In this document: piece by piece, positions 39,659 through 50,379 of the stretch | How the letters are laid out: each line of letters opens with the position of its first letter | Numbering within the stretch: the first letter of the stretch is position 1 | DNA from: Orrella marina | Lineage (GTDB): Bacteria; Pseudomonadota; Gammaproteobacteria; Burkholderiales; Burkholderiaceae_B | Direction of reading: 5' to 3' | Assembly (NCBI RefSeq): GCF_003058465.1 | Contig: NZ_CP028901.1 | Span: 1,054,001-1,118,000 of the forward strand | Length of the DNA: 64,000 bases | Position numbers and translations under genes: made by a program | Notes under the pieces: generated by a model | Databases searched by the model: none | What the model was told of the DNA's origin: nothing | Seen by the model: the letters and a program-made list of their open reading frames with translations, nothing else

Positions 39659-39940
39659 TCATTTCCTCCTTTTGTCGACCTCACGAATGAAGTCTTCAAT
39701 CAGCGTTTCAAGGCTGGAGAACTCATACGGAAGCTGCTTTCCGTCCAGGTGGCAATGGTCACCCTTGCCGCGCTCGTTGTCGAATCCGACTACCCGCAGC
39801 CCTTGCACGATATACACAAGGCGGTACTTGAAGCCGTGCGTGGTGGGAGGCACGGGGCTTGGAACTTTCCAGACGATCATCTGGATGATTCCGCCATCTG
39901 GTGTCACGTTTTTGAAATCGTAGATGAGTTCCGCTTTCAT
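39659..39940 (-). CDS. TumE-family (DUF6516) toxin
   Basis: A 93-residue protein with the DUF6516/TumE signature: MKAELIYDFKNVTPDGGIIQ, MIVWKVPSPVPPTTHGFKYR, VYIVQGLRVVGFDNERGKGD, HCHLDG, and a helical end TLIEDFIREVDKRR. The DNERGKGDH block is the most conserved part of the family. Its biochemical target is not known to me. Toxin precedes antitoxin with near-overlap, indicating one operon. The ATG at 39940 fits the family start; the frame extends to 40111 without similarity. Confidence 0.78.
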   Translation of the reverse strand: MKAELIYDFKNVTPDGGIIQMIVWKVPSPVPPTTHGFKYRLVYIVQGLRVVGFDNERGKGDHCHLDGKQLPYEFSSLETLIEDFIREVDKRRK

Positions 39941-40186
39941 GTTGGCTATTCTGACAACATTCGTGGCTGTTGTCAATTGTGCCAACGGGCATGATACCAA
40001 CAGGTATGGGGCTTTTTTTCTGGGTAAGTACATGGTGCCAGAGGGCTGTGCCCAGGCATCTGAACAATTGCATCGGGTCGTGAACGTGAAGTAAAGGAGA
40101 TTGTCTGGCAAGTCACTGGACGGCGAAGGCGCTGTCCACCTGCCGTGCCGTTACTGCCCCGAATGCTTTGCATTCATATGACCTCC

Positions 40187-40238
40187 AGACAATTTGACCT
40201 ATTAAGAGATGCAAGCAAAGTGGCTTGCAAAGAGGTTT
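40187..40238 (-). repeat. Repeat copy 2 of the XRE promoter/operator
   Basis: It carries the same TGCAAGC-AAAGTG-GCTTGCA palindrome (40210-40229) and flanks as 38530-38581. On the minus strand it is followed by a short start-like frame (MNAKHSGQ then stop) resembling the XRE start (MSINKSGQ), and further on by the TumE/TumA pair, which it might drive. Confidence 0.65.
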
Positions 40239-40481
40239 AGGATCTTTCTGGTAAGGGATACGGCTGTCGGATCGTGCGAGCAACGCAGTTGTGCATAGAG
40301 CAGATTCTCGACACGCTGGTCATTCCGATCAGCACGGCCTGACCAGCAAAGGAAGTTTGTGAAGTCGGTGAGGTCAGCACACAGTCGCACGTGCCGGGTC
40401 ATTTCTAGTGATTGCGATTGGACAAGGAAAGAGACAGGACAAGCCAGGAATAGTGGCCACACTCTGATATCGCATGCCATG
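40239..40481. other. Non-coding part of the decayed island
   Basis: No recognised gene. A minus-strand frame covering 40202-40570 has no family resemblance. Confidence 0.35.
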
Positions 40482-40507
40482 AAAAAGGGTGCCCCGTAGG
40501 ACACCCT
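40482..40507 (-). terminator. Terminator, diverged copy
   Basis: On the minus strand AGGGTG/CACCCT form a stem followed by a T run. The sequence is a diverged copy of the terminator at 37671-37699 and is placed at a similar distance from the copied gene end at 40675-40768. Confidence 0.6.
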
Positions 40508-40674
40508 GAGAGTATTGGCCTTGGCAGGCCGATTCGCCCAATCCAATTGCTCAAGCAGGGATGTTTGCACTGGTTGAACAAAGGGTTCGTGTCAACAAAC
40601 CACCGGAATTGCCTTACTGGCTACGACCGGTTACTAAAAACACTGCCCTTCACAAAAGCATCACCTTCCCTGGT

Positions 40675-40768
40675 GCAGCCAGATCATAGGTGAATCTGGC
40701 CACGGGACAAACTGAAGCCCTGACCCGGCGACTTGCCAGTAGCCGCCTGAGCGCCTTGCAGCCGACCT
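40675..40768 (-). pseudogene. C-terminal remnant of a second XRE-like gene
   Basis: This stretch aligns without gaps for about 90 bases with 37863-37956, the 3' end of the intact XRE-like gene, at roughly two thirds identity by eye. It is followed on its minus-strand downstream side by the copied terminator, and is cut on its upstream side by an IS630 transposase remnant. It is the relic of a paralogue. Confidence 0.5.
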
Positions 40769-40769
40769 T

Positions 40770-41045
40770 TTACCTTCAATGGAGAAGCATCCTCGCGTCA
40801 AACTGCATTTCACGCTCACCAGGTCGTCCTGGCTTAATGTGATCGAGCGATGGACAGGTCAACCGGAGCGCAACACCCTGTATCACGGGTGCTTCACCAG
40901 CGTCAAAGATCTGCGAGAAACCATCAAGATATTTATCGATAGCCACAACACACATAGCGCCAAACCGTTTCGGTGGTCTCAAGCAGCAGATGCAATTCTG
41001 GCTAGTGTTGATCCTGCAAGAACTTCGATGATCTTGAATAGTTGA
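40770..41045 (+). pseudogene. IS630-family transposase C-terminal fragment
   Basis: About 88 codons match the end of an IS630-type transposase: KLHFTLTRSSWLNVIERWTG (the segment with the last catalytic acidic residue), then RETIKIFIDSHNTHSAKPFR and WSQAADAILASV. The N-terminal two thirds are missing. It lies against the XRE remnant and before the icd promoter region. It is in the opposite orientation to the remnant at 15.5-15.95 kb and from a different subgroup. Confidence 0.75.
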
Positions 41046-43483
<2,438 letters not shown>

Positions 43484-43577
43484 TTCTGCAGGAATTGTGT
43501 CATGGGCTTGCACCAAACACACAAACTCAACTGATGGATAAACCATCGGCTTGAGTGCCGTGTCAAACCTGACTGAA
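43484..43577. other. Short spacer after icd
   Basis: No gene or clear signal. It separates icd from the large palindrome that begins at 43578. Confidence 0.3.
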
Positions 43578-43640
43578 GCATCCGTAAACCATATGCCACG
43601 AATCCTCCTAACGGATTCAGGGCATATGGTTTACGGATGC
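43578..43640. repeat. Large nested palindrome downstream of icd
   Basis: GCATCCGTAAACCATATGCC (43578-43597) is the exact reverse complement of 43621-43640. Inside, after two unpaired bases on each side, GAATCC and GGATTC add a 6-bp inner stem around a 7-base loop. The whole 63-base structure could extrude as a cruciform or fold as an RNA hairpin. It may end icd transcription but lacks a T run. Confidence 0.85.
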
Positions 43641-43770
43641 TGTTCGCATAAGTCCATCCCTTTGGGACGTACAACATCGAGCAAAGGTCAATGTTCGGGT
43701 CTGGCGACTTTGAGTTTGGATAATGGACGCCGCCTTACACCTGGGCGTTTCTGAATGTTCAAACGAGAGC

Positions 43771-44636
43771 TGACATCAGGGTTTGTTTCCCGTCACGGGC
43801 AGACGGCATCCACGTGCCCAGGTTGGATGCGTCATCACCTTGGTCGGTCAACGCCCGAACTGGCGTGATACGCTTTCGATCAAACACTATGTTGAGTCAG
43901 AGGAGCATGTCATGCCCGAGCAGAACAAGGTAGTTAACGAGGTTGAGCTTTTTTATCAAATGAAAGGGACCGGCCCGGCGTTGCTGTTGCTGCATGGACT
44001 TTCTCAGAACCGATCTATATGGTGGCGGGTCTGCGATCAATAGCCGCACTCATTTACCCCCGTCATACCAGACCTGCGAGGGTACGGCAATTCACCCAGA
44101 CCCGCCTTTGCACCCCACCATCAAAACGACTCCAGGTGTCAGATGCCCCCTGATCTGATGGCATTAATGGATCGACTGGGTATTGAACAGTTTTGAGTCG
44201 TCTGTCATGATCGAGGCAGCCGGGTTGCCCATCGTCTCGCGGCAGACTTTCCGGCCAGGGCTCAGCGACTGATGCTGCTTGATTTATCGCCAAAGCTGAA
44301 GATATTCGAGCAGACAGGCATGTCGTTTGCGGCTGGTTAGTGATACTGATTCTTTCTAGTGCAGCGCTACCTGAGTAACTCATCGAAGAGTAACCCAATG
44401 GCTTCATGGAAGCTTTCACTATGAAGCGACATGGCGGTCGCGCCTCATCTGACCCAGAGAAGTGGCAGCAATATATCAAAGCCATCAGAGATCCGGCCCG
44501 CCTGAACGCGATGTGTGAGGACTATCGGACATCCATCACGATCGACCTGGATCACGATCGCCAGGACCGGGCAACAAGCGCCAAGCGGTCACAAGAAGTG
44601 GTCCAGGAGATTTGTCAGTTTTTTAACAGATCTTGA
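43771..44636 (+). pseudogene. Degenerate haloacetate dehalogenase copy
   Basis: A direct repeat of 58468-59472. The first ~240 bases, including the leader and the start MPEQNKVVNEVELFYQ at 43912, are nearly identical; divergence then rises. Frame 1 stops at 44043 after QNRSIWWRVCDQ. The middle is full of stops, and the end (MEAFTMKRHGGRAS...) reopens at 44406. About 130 bases near the 3' end are missing compared with the intact copy, removing the catalytic His region. The gene is dead. It marks the left side of the TRAP-linked cluster. Confidence 0.85.
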
Positions 44637-45309
44637 CCTCTTGGATTCTATAAATCGCAACAGTCCTCAGCCAAAAGTCTTGTGTCATGAACTGTGAAAA
44701 TAGCTCACTTGAAATCGCTTCATTCAGATTCCGTTCGCTGTCGAACCAAAGTTCTGTAAGTGCTTCTGCACGACGTCCGTCTCCTGAAGGAATGCCGGCA
44801 GAAACCGGGTGGTTCCGATCAATAACCTTGTTCTGCGTCAGTCCTCTAAGGCCCGGAAGTTGCTCGATCTGAGCCTTTACTGATGGCCACCAATCCTCTA
44901 CTGGATCCCAACTCGACTGCTGGTGCATTCCTCGCGTGCTGACCAGAATGACCTTGTAGAGAACTTCCGCCGATCGACGTTGCACAAGTTCAAATGCTTT
45001 CAAAACCAGAATCGTGATCTCACCTTGAAACTTTGGAATGTCCTCCTTCGTCAATGCATACGCTTGAGAAGCATCGGATCGCTCCATTGCCTCAATGCTC
45101 TGGAAAGCGAGCTGTGATATGCCGTCAATGCGCTGTAATGGAAAGGCTGGCGCCTCGTAAACGCGATCAAGAATGTGGTTCTGCCTGTAATGCAAAAGCC
45201 CCGGCAATTTACGCGCAAGCTCACCGTGCACCTCGATCCAGTGGCTTTTGAAGGCAGCCTCGCTTAAAGAGGCTTTTCGCGAAATAAGCGCACTCCGGTA
45301 GATCGTCAT
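44623..45309 (-). CDS. EthD-family (dimeric alpha/beta barrel) protein
   Basis: A 228-residue protein with two EthD/ferredoxin-like barrels. The N-terminal one has ALISRKASLSEAAFKSHWIE-VHGELARKLPGLLHYRQNH, the classic EthD core; the second, from ~115, has VSTRGMHQQSSWDP, LPGLRGLTQNKVID and a weaker match. EthD-like proteins act as small lyases/monooxygenase-type helpers in catabolic pathways. The start at 45309 is preceded by AGGAGTTTCGT, a strong ribosome-binding site. It diverges from the TRAP operon, sharing the 45310-45653 control region. Confidence 0.82.
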   Translation of the reverse strand: MTIYRSALISRKASLSEAAFKSHWIEVHGELARKLPGLLHYRQNHILDRVYEAPAFPLQRIDGISQLAFQSIEAMERSDASQAYALTKEDIPKFQGEITILVLKAFELVQRRSAEVLYKVILVSTRGMHQQSSWDPVEDWWPSVKAQIEQLPGLRGLTQNKVIDRNHPVSAGIPSGDGRRAEALTELWFDSERNLNEAISSELFSQFMTQDFWLRTVAIYRIQEVKIC

Positions 45310-45653
45310 ACGAAACTCCTGTTTGCAACCAAACGTTCAAAAAGCCGCTAGCGATTAGACATCTCCAGACTGTGCCAACCGGACTAGCCTGACTTGCCGC
45401 GCTCAATCCCAGATCTGAAAATTGAACACTCTTGACAGAGGGGATCTGCCCCATCTTGTGCGAACTTTTTTATCGCAATATGAGATTTGCAATATAGAAG
45501 AAAATTAAATATTTTCACAATAAGGGAAAATCATTACAAAAATCGCACATATTGCGAAATTTACTGTTATACACTTCCTCCGTAACCTCGAGGAGGGTGC
45601 TAACGGACTTTTTGTCCAGCATGTTTGCTTTCAATCAGAAAAGGATCATTTAC
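45310..45653. promoter_or_regulatory. Divergent control region of the EthD and TRAP genes
   Basis: An AT-rich stretch (notably 45470-45560). TCGCA-CATAT-TGCGA at 45543-45557 is an inverted repeat, and related ATCGCAATAT and TTTGCAATAT words occur near 45472-45500. Palindromes with this kind of core are typical for IclR-type regulators, and one is encoded in the operon. The promoter cores were not fixed. Confidence 0.5.
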
Positions 45654-46661
45654 ATGAAAATCCGGGTTTTGGCGCTATCAGCGCTGCTTGCGATCTCTTC
45701 CAGTGCATTAGCCGAGGACATCAAGGAACGAACCATCCGTTTCGGACATTTGGTTCAGCCGGGTCATCCGCTAGCCTTAGGTGTACAGAAGTTTGCTGAT
45801 CTGGTTTCCGAGAAAAGTGGTGGAAAGATCAAGGTTCGCGAGTTTGGTGGGTCGGTCCTGGGTAGTGAGAGCCAGCAGATGAGTGCTGTGCAAGGGGGCG
45901 TGCAGCAAATGTTTGTGCCCGCCACAACCACAGCATCGGCACTTGTTAAAGAATTCAGTCTGATCGATACACCTTTTGCCTTTCAGAATACGTCCCAGGT
46001 TGATGCTTTACTTGGCGGACCTTTTGGAACATCGCTTCAGGAACGCCTTCCGGAGCGAGGAATCGTTGGCATGGGCTTTTGGGAGACAGGATTTCGTAAC
46101 TTCACGAACAATCGCCAACCCATCATCAAGATGGAAGACATGCGTGGGTTGAAGACTCGCGTCATGGGCGATCCACTGTTTCTGGACTCCTTCAAAGCGC
46201 TCGGAACCAATCCGGTTCCCATGGCGTTTGGTGAACTGTACGGCGCACTGGAGTCTGGTGCACTCGATGCAGAGGAGAACCCATACAGCATCGTTTTGAC
46301 CAGCAAGTTCTACGAAGTCCAGAAGTACATGAGCGAGACCAATCATGTCTACACGGCTAATCTTGTGATGATGAGCAAGCGTTTCTGGGATCAATTGTCC
46401 GATACGGAGAAGCAGATTCTTTCTGAAGCCGCTGCCGAAGCCGGAGAGTATCAGAGAACGATCAGCAGAGAGAAAGCCAAGGTGGCACGTGACCAACTCA
46501 TTGCAAATGGCATGGAGATCAACTCTGTTCCTCAGGACTCCCTTGACCAGATGCGCGCAGCGACGGATCCAGTCGCGGATGGTTTCGCAAATAGCTACGA
46601 CCCAGCTCTCGTTGATCTGTATCGCAGCGAGATGAAGCGTATCCGCGCGGCTTATCCATAA
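45654..46661 (+). CDS. TRAP transporter substrate-binding protein (DctP family)
   Basis: A 335-residue periplasmic receptor. The signal peptide spans ~1-20 (MKIRVLALSALLAISSSALA). Mature landmarks: IRFGHLVQPGHPLALGVQKF, SGGKIKVREFGGSVLGSESQ, MRGLKTRVMGDPLFLDSFKA (with the conserved Arg that binds the ligand carboxylate), and LGTNPVPMAFGELYGALESG. It delivers an organic acid to the DctQM membrane parts. The ATG at 45654 gives the signal peptide directly, with AAGGA upstream; the frame upstream to 45552 is not supported. First gene of the cluster. Confidence 0.92.
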   Translation: MKIRVLALSALLAISSSALAEDIKERTIRFGHLVQPGHPLALGVQKFADLVSEKSGGKIKVREFGGSVLGSESQQMSAVQGGVQQMFVPATTTASALVKEFSLIDTPFAFQNTSQVDALLGGPFGTSLQERLPERGIVGMGFWETGFRNFTNNRQPIIKMEDMRGLKTRVMGDPLFLDSFKALGTNPVPMAFGELYGALESGALDAEENPYSIVLTSKFYEVQKYMSETNHVYTANLVMMSKRFWDQLSDTEKQILSEAAAEAGEYQRTISREKAKVARDQLIANGMEINSVPQDSLDQMRAATDPVADGFANSYDPALVDLYRSEMKRIRAAYP

Positions 46662-46699
46662 ATCATGCGGATTTTGGTGCAATTGAAGGATTGATGACA

Positions 46700-47200
46700 A
46701 TGCAAGGTCTGATTGAGCAGTATTGCAAATTCCTACGTCTCGTTTGTGTCCTGCTATTGGCCGCGATGGTCGTCATGGTCATGGGCAACGTGGTGTTGCG
46801 GTACGGATTCAACTCGGGCCTGCTTGTCTCGGAGGAATTGTCGAGATGGCTGTTTGTCTGGATGACCTTCCTCGGGGCGATCATCGCCCTGGCAGAGCGA
46901 GCCCATCTTGGAACGGACGTCCTACTGGCCAGAATCCCTAAAAAGGCACGGCTGGTTTGTCTTATTCTGGCGCAGATTCTCATGATTTACGCCAGCTGGC
47001 TGGTCCTCGACGGCAGTCTTACCCAAGCAGAGCTCAACTGGTTCGTTACTGCTCCAGTGACGGGCACACCTGTTTGGGTTTTTTACGCATCGGGCGTTGT
47101 GTTCGGTATTTCGAGTTTGTGGATCTTGCTTTACGGGTTGTATCAGCTTCTGAGGGGACGTCTGCCCGAAGAGGAAGATGCGAACCAGTCGCATCTGTAA
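46700..47200 (+). CDS. TRAP transporter small permease (DctQ)
   Basis: About 166 residues, four membrane helices: LRLVCVLLLAAMVVMVMGNV, then RWLFVWMTFLGAIIALAERA, LVCLILAQILMIYASWLVL, and the C-terminal VWVFYASGVVFGISSLWILL. The conserved SEELSRWLFVWMTFLGA motif is typical of DctQ. It forms the transporter with DctM. Among the starts TTG 46691, ATG 46694 and ATG 46700, the last has the best spacing to GAAGGA. A 38-base gap separates it from dctP. Confidence 0.88.
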   Translation: MQGLIEQYCKFLRLVCVLLLAAMVVMVMGNVVLRYGFNSGLLVSEELSRWLFVWMTFLGAIIALAERAHLGTDVLLARIPKKARLVCLILAQILMIYASWLVLDGSLTQAELNWFVTAPVTGTPVWVFYASGVVFGISSLWILLYGLYQLLRGRLPEEEDANQSHL

Positions 47201-47248
47201 ACCGATGCGACTTCCCGGGCGGCTGCCCTTTGTAAAAGTAACCTTATC

Positions 47249-48532
47249 ATGACAGTCCTGATTTTTCTTAGTTCTTTGCTTGCTGCCATGCTGATTGGCG
47301 TGCCGATTGCTTACGCGCTATTGCTTTCTGGCGTGGCACTGATGATGCATCTGGATTTGTTTGATGCGCAGATTCTTGCCCAGAATGTCATCAATGGAGC
47401 CGATAGCTTTCCTCTGCTGGCAATTCCTTTTTTCATGTTGGCCGGGGAGGTCATGAACGCTGGCGGGCTGTCCAAGCGACTGGTGCAGTTTGCCATGACA
47501 CTGGTAGGGCATAAACGCGGCGGGCTTGGCTATGTCGTTGTGGTAACCGCCTGCCTGATGGCCGCACTGTCTGGTTCGGCAGTTGCTGATACAGCCGCGC
47601 TTGCTGCCTTGCTATTGCCCATGATGGTCAGAGCCGGTCACGATAAGGCAACCTCAGGGGGATTGATTGCCTCTGCTGGCATCATCGCCCCAGTTATTCC
47701 ACCATCAATCGCTTTCATAATTTTTGGCGTGGCTGGTAATGTGTCAATTGGCAAACTATTCATGGCCGGGATCGTTCCAGGGTTGTTGCTGGGTATCGCG
47801 ATTGCTGCAGCCTGGGCCTGGGTGGTTCGCCGTGAAAATGTGCCGTTGCCCCCAAAGGCGTCATTCCGGCAACAAGTCAGTGCATTCAAGGACGCCATAT
47901 GGGCACTGATGCTGCCCGTGATCATTCTTGTTGGCCTCAAGATGGGAGTGTTTACACCAACAGAGGCAGCGGTGGTTGCAGCGGTCTACTCGCTTTTCGT
48001 GGCATGCGTCATTTATCGGGAACTTAGGCTAGCCAGTCTGTATAAAGTATTTGCCTGCGCCGCGCGTACTACAGCGATCGTGATGTTCCTGATTGCAGCT
48101 GCCATGGTGGCTGCATGGTTGATTACTGTCGCGGACATACCAGGGCAGATCATCGATATTCTCGAACCCTTCATGGACAACCCGACATTACTTTTGATTG
48201 CAATGATGTTGTTCATCCTGGCTGTTGGCATGGCGATGGACATGATGCCGACCATCTTGATTCTTACCCCTGTGTTGATGCCAGTTGTCAAGGAAGCGGG
48301 TATTGACCCAGCCTACTTTGGCGTGTTGTTCATCATTAACACTGCGATCGGCCTGATGACACCTCCGGTCGGGACTGTTTTGAATGTGGTGTCCGGAGTT
48401 GGTCAGATGAAGATGGACCAAGTCGCTCGGGGTGCATTTCCATTCATCATTGCTCAAGTGTCCGTCCTGGTGTTGTTAGTTCTTTTTCCTGCAATCGTGA
48501 TGGTGCCGATGGAGTTTTTGTGGGGGCGCTGA
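47249..48532 (+). CDS. TRAP transporter large permease (DctM)
   Basis: A 427-residue membrane protein with about 12 helices. Landmarks are ADSFPLLAIPFFMLAGEVMN, ALSGSAVADTAALAALLLPM, AGIIAPVIPPSIAFIIFGVA and NTAIGLMTPPVGTVLNVVSG, all strong for DctM/SiaT-type permeases. It takes up an organic acid with sodium ions, fed by the DctP receptor. Full length. Confidence 0.94.
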   Translation: MTVLIFLSSLLAAMLIGVPIAYALLLSGVALMMHLDLFDAQILAQNVINGADSFPLLAIPFFMLAGEVMNAGGLSKRLVQFAMTLVGHKRGGLGYVVVVTACLMAALSGSAVADTAALAALLLPMMVRAGHDKATSGGLIASAGIIAPVIPPSIAFIIFGVAGNVSIGKLFMAGIVPGLLLGIAIAAAWAWVVRRENVPLPPKASFRQQVSAFKDAIWALMLPVIILVGLKMGVFTPTEAAVVAAVYSLFVACVIYRELRLASLYKVFACAARTTAIVMFLIAAAMVAAWLITVADIPGQIIDILEPFMDNPTLLLIAMMLFILAVGMAMDMMPTILILTPVLMPVVKEAGIDPAYFGVLFIINTAIGLMTPPVGTVLNVVSGVGQMKMDQVARGAFPFIIAQVSVLVLLVLFPAIVMVPMEFLWGR

Positions 48533-48593
48533 TGGCAGCACATTTGACGACGAGATTAAGTCTCGGTCCGAATTGCGATCTCGAGAGGATCTG

Positions 48594-49436
48594 ATGAAAG
48601 GACGAGAAATGAGTAGTTTTGCGAAAGGACTTAGCATCCTGGAGTTGTTCCGGGAAGGTGCATTATCAGTACACCTGGATGAGGTAGTCGAGTTTTTGGG
48701 AACCTCGCGAGCGACCGCCTATCGCTATTTGGCCAGTTTGTGCGATGTTGGTCTGTTATCGCCAGCCAAGGGAGGCGTTTATGTGCTTGGTCCGAGAATA
48801 ATCGAACTCGACCGAATCATGCAGATTGGAGACCCGTTACTGACAGCAGGGCGGAAGGTTATGCGCCAGCTGAGCGACGCTAAGTGTCTGAACATGCTGT
48901 TAGCCAGCTATTTCCGAAACAGCATTATGTGCGTGGACATCGCATGGCCAGATCCCGCAATTCCAGCCCTGTTTGAGCGCGGCAAGCCGATGTCATTGTT
49001 CCGAGGAGCCATGGCAAAGATCATCCTTGCCAATCTTTCAGTCTATCAGCAAAGAAATCTGGCGCTGAACTATCCAGACGAAATTAAACGGGCCGGGATG
49101 GGAGAAACTTGGCCTGAGTTCAGGACAAAACTCGCTGAGATCGGGCGCCAGGGCTACTCGATCACCCGTGCCGAGATGATGCCCCAGTCAGGTGGCATTT
49201 CTGCACCAATCTTCGATGCCGAAAACAAGGTTCTTGGCAGTATCACTATCGTGTTGGCCGAATCTGAATTTCCGTCAACCGACTTCGACCAGCTCGCGCA
49301 GTGGATCACTGATGCCGGAAGAAAGGCTTCTGAAATGATCGCGGAACGATGCGCCGAGCCAGTGCATGCTACCGCCAAAATTAAAACATCTGATAAGAAA
49401 ATCAGTACTACTAAACGAAAGAAAGGAGTTACTTGA
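48594..49436 (+). CDS. IclR-family transcriptional regulator
   Basis: About 280 residues. The N-terminal winged helix covers ~5-65 (FAKGLSILELFREGALSVHL, VVEFLGTSRATAYRYLASLC), and the C-terminal effector domain has MPQSGGISAPIFDAENKVLG near 200-220. The tail is Lys-rich (KISTTKRKKGVT). It likely controls the surrounding operon in response to a pathway metabolite. ATG 48594 has GAGAGGA in front; ATG 48609 is an alternative with AAAGGA. It sits inside the operon, between transporter and catabolic genes, and its stop overlaps the next start by one base. Confidence 0.88.
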   Translation: MKGREMSSFAKGLSILELFREGALSVHLDEVVEFLGTSRATAYRYLASLCDVGLLSPAKGGVYVLGPRIIELDRIMQIGDPLLTAGRKVMRQLSDAKCLNMLLASYFRNSIMCVDIAWPDPAIPALFERGKPMSLFRGAMAKIILANLSVYQQRNLALNYPDEIKRAGMGETWPEFRTKLAEIGRQGYSITRAEMMPQSGGISAPIFDAENKVLGSITIVLAESEFPSTDFDQLAQWITDAGRKASEMIAERCAEPVHATAKIKTSDKKISTTKRKKGVT

Positions 49437-49840
49437 TGACAACCGCCGTCACCCCGTTTCTGCCCAATCAGGAGCAGCTTGGCCCCCTGGACTCAAGAAT
49501 TGTTGATGTTCAATCACTTCCATGGCGTACCACCCCTTCACCTGGCGTGGAGATCAAGATACTGATGCAAGACGAACAATCCGGTCTGCTGACAGCACTG
49601 TTTCGCTGGGCACCAGGAAGTGTTCTCGGCTTACACGAGCACGTTCAGATTGAGCAGAGCTATGTCCTTGAGGGTGAATTCGAGGACGATGACGGTGTTT
49701 ATACCGAAGGAAACTTTGTCTGGCGTCCCGCTGGCCATCGTCACGATGCCCGTTCACCGAAGGGCGCTTTGGTGTTGTGCTTCTTTTTGAAACCGAACAA
49801 GTTTCTGGAGGGTCCTCTTGCTGGTGAGGAACTGAAATGA
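49436..49840 (+). CDS. Cupin-domain protein (ChrR/DAD-like)
   Basis: A 134-residue single-domain cupin. The metal-binding motif HEHVQIEQSYVLEGEFEDDD (two His and a Glu) and the later His in WRPAGHRHDARS are intact, so it can bind Fe, Mn or Zn. Similar cupins act as dioxygenases or isomerases. The ATG at 49436 overlaps the iclR stop and has AAAGGAG upstream. The gene downstream overlaps by ATGA. Confidence 0.82.
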   Translation: MTTAVTPFLPNQEQLGPLDSRIVDVQSLPWRTTPSPGVEIKILMQDEQSGLLTALFRWAPGSVLGLHEHVQIEQSYVLEGEFEDDDGVYTEGNFVWRPAGHRHDARSPKGALVLCFFLKPNKFLEGPLAGEELK

Positions 49841-50379
49841 CGCAAAGTCTGACACGCACTCGTCAGGAAAAACTCGGCACCCGACAAGAAGATGAACTCG
49901 CCATTCATCAGTTGAAAGCACGGTACTGCCGTTATGTCGACACCAAACAGTGGGCACAGTTGCGAACTTTATTCACCGACGATGCCCGGTTTGAAGGTTT
50001 TGGCTCAGCTCCTGATGGATCTAGCGCTGACCAGTTCGTGGCAGGTGTCTCAAAAAGACTCGAAACCGCAATTTCAGTTCATCACTGCCATATGCCCGAG
50101 CTTGCCTTTAATGGGGAGGGACAAGCAAAGGGGATATGGGCGATGCAGGATTTTCTGCAATGGCCATCGCCAATCGTGCTGCGTGAGGCGCCCGATGCCG
50201 TCGGCTTTACCGGATATGGTCACTACGAGGAGGCATACAGGCGGGAGAATGATCAATGGCTGATCTGTTTCATGCGATTGACACGGCTCAGGGTTGACCC
50301 CGTGACCAAGAATACCCAGTGGCCACAACTCGACAATTTACGTCGTGCATCGCCTGACTGGCTGGAGTTAATATCATGA
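49837..50379 (+). CDS. SnoaL-like (NTF2-fold) protein
   Basis: A 180-residue protein with the SnoaL_4/NTF2-like pattern: DELAIHQLKARYCRYVDTKQ, WAQLRTLFTDDARFEGFGSA, and HHCHMPELAFNGEGQAKGIW, then GHYEEAYRRENDQWLICFMR. Members include polyketide cyclases, dehydratases and hydroxylation-linked isomerases. It overlaps its neighbours by ATGA at both ends, implying tight coupling in the pathway. Confidence 0.84.
   Translation: MTQSLTRTRQEKLGTRQEDELAIHQLKARYCRYVDTKQWAQLRTLFTDDARFEGFGSAPDGSSADQFVAGVSKRLETAISVHHCHMPELAFNGEGQAKGIWAMQDFLQWPSPIVLREAPDAVGFTGYGHYEEAYRRENDQWLICFMRLTRLRVDPVTKNTQWPQLDNLRRASPDWLELIS

Noticed and set aside
44063..44485. 140-codon antisense frame over the dehalogenase pseudogene
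   Set aside because: It only mirrors the decayed plus-strand gene; the related antisense frame in the intact copy is equally meaningless.
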